In this document: piece by piece, positions 6,592 through 7,451 of the stretch
Layout: each line of letters begins with the position of its first letter
How positions within the stretch are numbered: the stretch's first letter is position 1
Source of the DNA: CAZVLE01 sp964627855
GTDB taxonomy: Bacteria; Bacillota; Dethiobacteria; DTU022
DNA: 7,451 nucleotides
Assembly (NCBI GenBank): GCA_964627855.1
Contig: CAZVLE010000011.1
Span: 1-7,451, forward strand
Direction of reading: 5' to 3'
Position numbers and translations under genes: made by a program
Notes under the pieces: generated by a model
What the model was told of the DNA's origin: nothing
What the model saw: only the letters and a program-made list of their open reading frames with translations
Database searches by the model: none

Positions 6592-6906
6592 TTAGCAGCT
6601 GCACCCACCGCATTGATCGCCTGCAGCAGGATCTGTAACCGCAAAACCACCCCGTGGACCATCATGATAATCAATCGACTTTCCTTCCAGGAAATTTGCT
6701 ATTCCCTTGTCAAAAACCAGCTTTACATCGCCGGATTCTTCGATGATATCTTTTTCTTCCTGAACCGACTCTTCCAGAGTCAGACCATACCTGGGGCCAC
6801 CTCAGCCGACTCCGCTGACATAAATGCGGATATAAGCTTCTTGCTTATTCTCCTCATTCAAAAATTTGATAAATTGATCTTTTGCTGCATCTGTAATCTT
6901 TAACAT
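6592..6906 (-). CDS. HesB/IscA-like selenoprotein (in-frame UGA = selenocysteine 35)
   Basis: 104 residues when the TGA at 6804-6802 is read as selenocysteine. ATG 6906 follows GGAGG (6914-6918) by seven bases. The context 'IYVSGVG-U-GGPRYGL' (28-42) is that of the known HesB-like selenoproteins, and U35 takes the place of the first conserved metal-binding cysteine of IscA (Cys35). The downstream half keeps the A-type carrier pattern: 'DVKLVFDKG' (60-68), 'SIDYHDGPRGGFAVTDP' (77-93) and a Cys-rich tail C99, C102, C104. A SECIS-like hairpin sits just after the UGA (6765-6783). Proteins of this fold bind iron or Fe-S clusters for transfer; the exact job of the Sec form is unknown. Neighbours are an ArsR-type regulator (26 bases upstream) and a desulforedoxin downstream. 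A nonsense mutation is unlikely because coding quality is unchanged across the UGA. Standard gene calling would miss or split it. Confidence 0.9.
6765..6804 (-). promoter_or_regulatory. Bacterial SECIS candidate with its UGA codon
   Basis: In RNA sense, UGA (6804-6802) is followed after 18 bases by CUGACUC (6783-6777), loop UGGAA, and GAGUCGG (6771-6765). This is a seven-pair stem with one U-G wobble. The loop starts 25 bases after the UGA and has G in its second position, which fits the general rules for bacterial SECIS elements. It lies inside the coding region, as bacterial SECIS elements do. Confidence 0.75.
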
Positions 6907-6932
6907 TTACAGACCTCCTTCAAATCATTTAA

Positions 6933-7217
6933 TTAATTAAAGAGGACCCTGACGATATTTGCCGCTTCTTTGCTCGCGATGCTGTAATAAACCTCTGTTC
7001 CTTTTCGTTCCCCGATTATAATACCCAAATCTCTTAACCTGCCAAGATGTTGAGAAACGGTAGACTGTGATAGTTGCAGACAATTTTGCATCGAAGAAAC
7101 ATTGCATGAACCTCGCTGCATCAACTCCCTGACGATGCAGAGACGGACAGGGTTGGAAAGGGCTTTTAATAAAGCAGCTTTTTCCCTGATTAAAACCATT
7201 TCATTTGCAATATCCAT
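6933..7217 (-). CDS. ArsR/SmtB-family winged-helix repressor
   Basis: 94 residues, a typical length. 'ALLKALSNPVRLCIVREL' (15-32) is the family's N-terminal helix pair, 'VSSMQNCLQLSQSTVSQHLGRL' is the helix-turn-helix (about 40-61), and 'GIIIGERKGTEVYYSI' (65-80) is the wing. It has cysteines 27, 38 and 46 but not the CVC metal motif of E. coli ArsR, so the signal may be a metal, a thiol oxidant or a sulfur species; the sequence does not decide. ATG 7217 follows GGAGG (7228-7232). It leads the operon with the HesB selenoprotein and desulforedoxin, and the palindrome over its promoter suggests it represses itself and them. Confidence 0.9.
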   Translation of the reverse strand: MDIANEMVLIREKAALLKALSNPVRLCIVRELMQRGSCNVSSMQNCLQLSQSTVSQHLGRLRDLGIIIGERKGTEVYYSIASKEAANIVRVLFN

Positions 7218-7235
7218 ACAGGATTCTCCTCCTTC

Positions 7236-7269
7236 AATATTATTATATCATAATATTAAGTTTTTGCAA
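7236..7269 (-). promoter_or_regulatory. Promoter with overlapping palindromic operator for arsR-hesB-dsr
   Basis: On the minus strand: TTGCAA (7269-7264) as -35, a 16-base spacer, and a perfect TATAAT -10 (7247-7242). The arms AATATTAT (7236-7243) and ATAATATT (7250-7257) form an exact 8-base inverted repeat around six bases, with the -10 inside it. An ArsR-type dimer bound here would block polymerase. The promoter is close to the gene, so the leader is very short. AT-rich palindromes are the usual form of ArsR-family operators. Confidence 0.65.
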
Positions 7270-7271
7270 GG

Positions 7272-7451
7272 CTAATCCCTAAGGCTAAATTCCCAGGCAC
7301 AATAACTGTCTTCAGGATGTTTGTCTGGAGGACAGTAAAGGCACTTTGTGTGTATGCGTGGATCAATAGTAAGGGCAAAGCCACTATATTCTACGAGGCC
7401 AACCGGGCGGCAGGGAAAAGCGGGTAATTTTTTTCGCCGGCGCGCCGACTG
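7272..7451 (-). CDS. C-terminal fragment of an uncharacterised Cys-containing protein
   Basis: The last 59 codons of a leftward gene whose start lies beyond the window; the stop is TAG at 7274-7272, just upstream of the arsR -35 box. The readable part has 'GLVEYSGFALTIDPRIHTKC' (18-37), then 'LYCPPDKHPED' and 'SYCAWEFSL'. Cysteines 14, 37, 40 and 51 could bind a metal or cluster. The 'IDPRI...PPDxHPED..CAWEF' ending is one I associate with a family of unknown function (possibly DUF6125), from memory only. No function is claimed. A plus-strand frame from ATG 7347 is also open here but has low-complexity, Arg-rich content and no ribosome binding site. Confidence 0.6.
   Translation of the reverse strand, partial: QSARRRKKLPAFPCRPVGLVEYSGFALTIDPRIHTKCLYCPPDKHPEDSYCAWEFSLRD

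Noticed and set aside
6802..6804. UGA as a true stop making hesB a pseudogene
   Set aside because: The residue is at the expected Sec/Cys position, family-like sequence continues unbroken to a normal C terminus, and a SECIS-like hairpin follows.
6586..6903. Plus-strand open frame of about 105 codons
   Set aside because: It is antisense to the HesB selenoprotein, has no ribosome binding site and matches no family; it looks open only because the real gene lies opposite.
7347..7451. Plus-strand frame open to the right edge
   Set aside because: Low-complexity, Arg-rich product with no ribosome binding site; the opposite strand gives a much more protein-like sequence.

Overview
The window looks like a piece of an anaerobic bacterial chromosome, most likely a Gram-positive (Bacillota, Clostridia- or Dethiobacteria-like) anaerobe. 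The signs are strong GGAGG-type ribosome binding sites, a TTG start, a tungsten/molybdopterin aldehyde:ferredoxin oxidoreductase (AOR) with a four-cluster ferredoxin, a desulforedoxin, and a gene that makes sense only if UGA is read as selenocysteine. I name no species. No RNA gene, transposon or CRISPR array was seen.

Left part (1-884): the N-terminal 198 codons of a leftward gene, read as a sigma-54 activator (GAF-like sensor, then the start of a PAS domain), face a divergent rightward operon. The spacer holds a near-consensus -24/-12 promoter at 789-805, inverted repeats placed like an upstream activator site, and a possible sigma-70 promoter for the regulator.

Central operon (885-6298, + strand): a class III aminotransferase homologue whose PLP lysine and several other cofactor contacts are replaced; a 16-cysteine polyferredoxin; the AOR catalytic subunit; a MoaD/ThiS-like protein ending in Gly-Gly; and a sodium:solute symporter. 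The likely logic is uptake of a substrate, tungstopterin-dependent oxidation or reduction of an aldehyde/carboxylate pair with electrons passing through the polyferredoxin, and a MoaD-like protein serving cofactor sulfuration. All of this would be switched on by the sigma-54 activator when it senses an unknown signal. The role of the apparently dead aminotransferase is open.

Right part (6332-7451, - strand): a perfect 13-bp hairpin flanked by A and T runs ends both convergent operons. The leftward operon is arsR-type repressor, HesB/IscA-like selenoprotein (in-frame UGA at codon 35 followed by a SECIS-like hairpin), and a 41-residue desulforedoxin. It starts at a promoter whose -10 box lies inside an AT-rich palindrome, which suggests autorepression. 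At the right edge is the C-terminal end of an uncharacterised cysteine-containing protein on the same strand.

The two observations most worth following are the selenocysteine HesB gene, which ordinary gene calling would break at the UGA, and the intact but active-site-stripped aminotransferase that leads the AOR operon.
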